Origin: Forficula auricularia
Taxonomy: Eukaryota > Arthropoda > Insecta > Dermaptera > Forficulidae
DNA: 64,000 nt
Reading direction: 5' to 3'
Assembly (NCBI GenBank): GCA_024734495.1
Contig: JALMQS010000828.1
Span: forward strand, 4,823,603 to 4,887,602
A program made the position numbers and the translations under genes. Of the stretch, positions 63,736 through 64,000 are shown piece by piece; position 1 is the first letter of the stretch, and the number at the start of each line of letters is the position of its first letter. The notes beneath the pieces were generated by a model, which did no database searches, was not told the origin of the DNA, and saw only the letters and a program-made list of their open reading frames with translations.

Positions 63736-64000
63736 ATGCGTTTTCTTAGGATTTTTTTGAAATTTAGGAAGATTATTATTAAATACTTGTGCATCGATTG
63801 GTGGCAAAACGAAATTTATGAACAATACAGTTCCGGAGATATTAAATTTCAAAAATCGAGTTTTTCAGGCTCTTTAACATTGCACTATACGGGATATCGG
63901 AAAATTTACATACATATTTAATTATAATTAAGAAACCCTTCTTATCATTTTTATAAAAAACTAAACCAACATTAAACAATAACCATTACATATTTTAAGA
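63736..64000. mobile_element. Family Z element, partial, continuing past the window
   Basis: GTTTTCTTAGGATTTTTTTG through ATCGATTGGTGGCAAAACG, GGGATATCGGAAAATTTACA to the last base. The outermost terminal repeat is replaced by the preceding repeat, so the left side is truncated. Confidence 0.75.

Noticed and set aside
1..64000. Bacterial, plasmid or phage origin
   Set aside because: No operon-like coding density, no Shine-Dalgarno-led genes, and eukaryotic tRNA, Helitron, hAT and splice features throughout.

Overview
This window looks like a gene-poor, repeat-dense stretch of an AT-rich arthropod nuclear genome, most likely an insect. The evidence is the strong A+T bias, a eukaryotic elongator tRNA-Met with a pol III terminator, spliceosomal-type exon borders, and dense layers of hAT, Tc1/mariner-pogo, Helitron, Penelope-type and non-LTR elements. 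I see no bacterial operon structure and no complete multi-exon protein-coding gene. The species cannot be named from sequence alone.

Layout. 0-10 kb: a hairpin-forming palindrome with hammerhead-like motifs, two copies of a hairpin-ended repeat (family X), a hAT element with a GACCAA minisatellite, a TA-flanked element with a transposase remnant, the tRNA-Met gene, and several foldback elements. 10-22 kb: Helitron ends, more palindromes, an approximately 165-bp tandem array split by a 5'-truncated LINE, a large foldback next to it, and hAT MITEs filled with GGAAATATTT repeats. 22-34 kb: further X, V, pogo, hAT and Helitron copies, and TA-flanked family Z copies carrying nested hAT insertions. 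34-44 kb: family Y copies, a second hAT MITE family, and a pogo element with a Z element nested in it. 44-60 kb: a palindrome, two homologous micro-exons on the minus strand, Helitrons, family W, a candidate terminal exon, an approximately 127-bp tandem array, and a Y copy split by a Helitron. 60-64 kb: W copies, then two hAT elements in tandem that share a target duplication, one with a pogo element inside its transposase reading frame.

Two themes stand out. First, sixteen hammerhead-ribozyme-like motifs (CTGANGA, one extra base, a stem, GAAA) lie at ten loci, usually as head-to-head pairs inside long palindromes. Reduced hammerheads of this general kind are known from Penelope-like retroelements. 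Second, three short minus-strand exons with good splice sites (45.5, 48.4 and 59.8 kb) have compatible reading phases and could belong to one micro-exon-rich gene buried in transposons.

Element families X, Y, Z, W and V are labels used only here, for repeats found more than once in the window.
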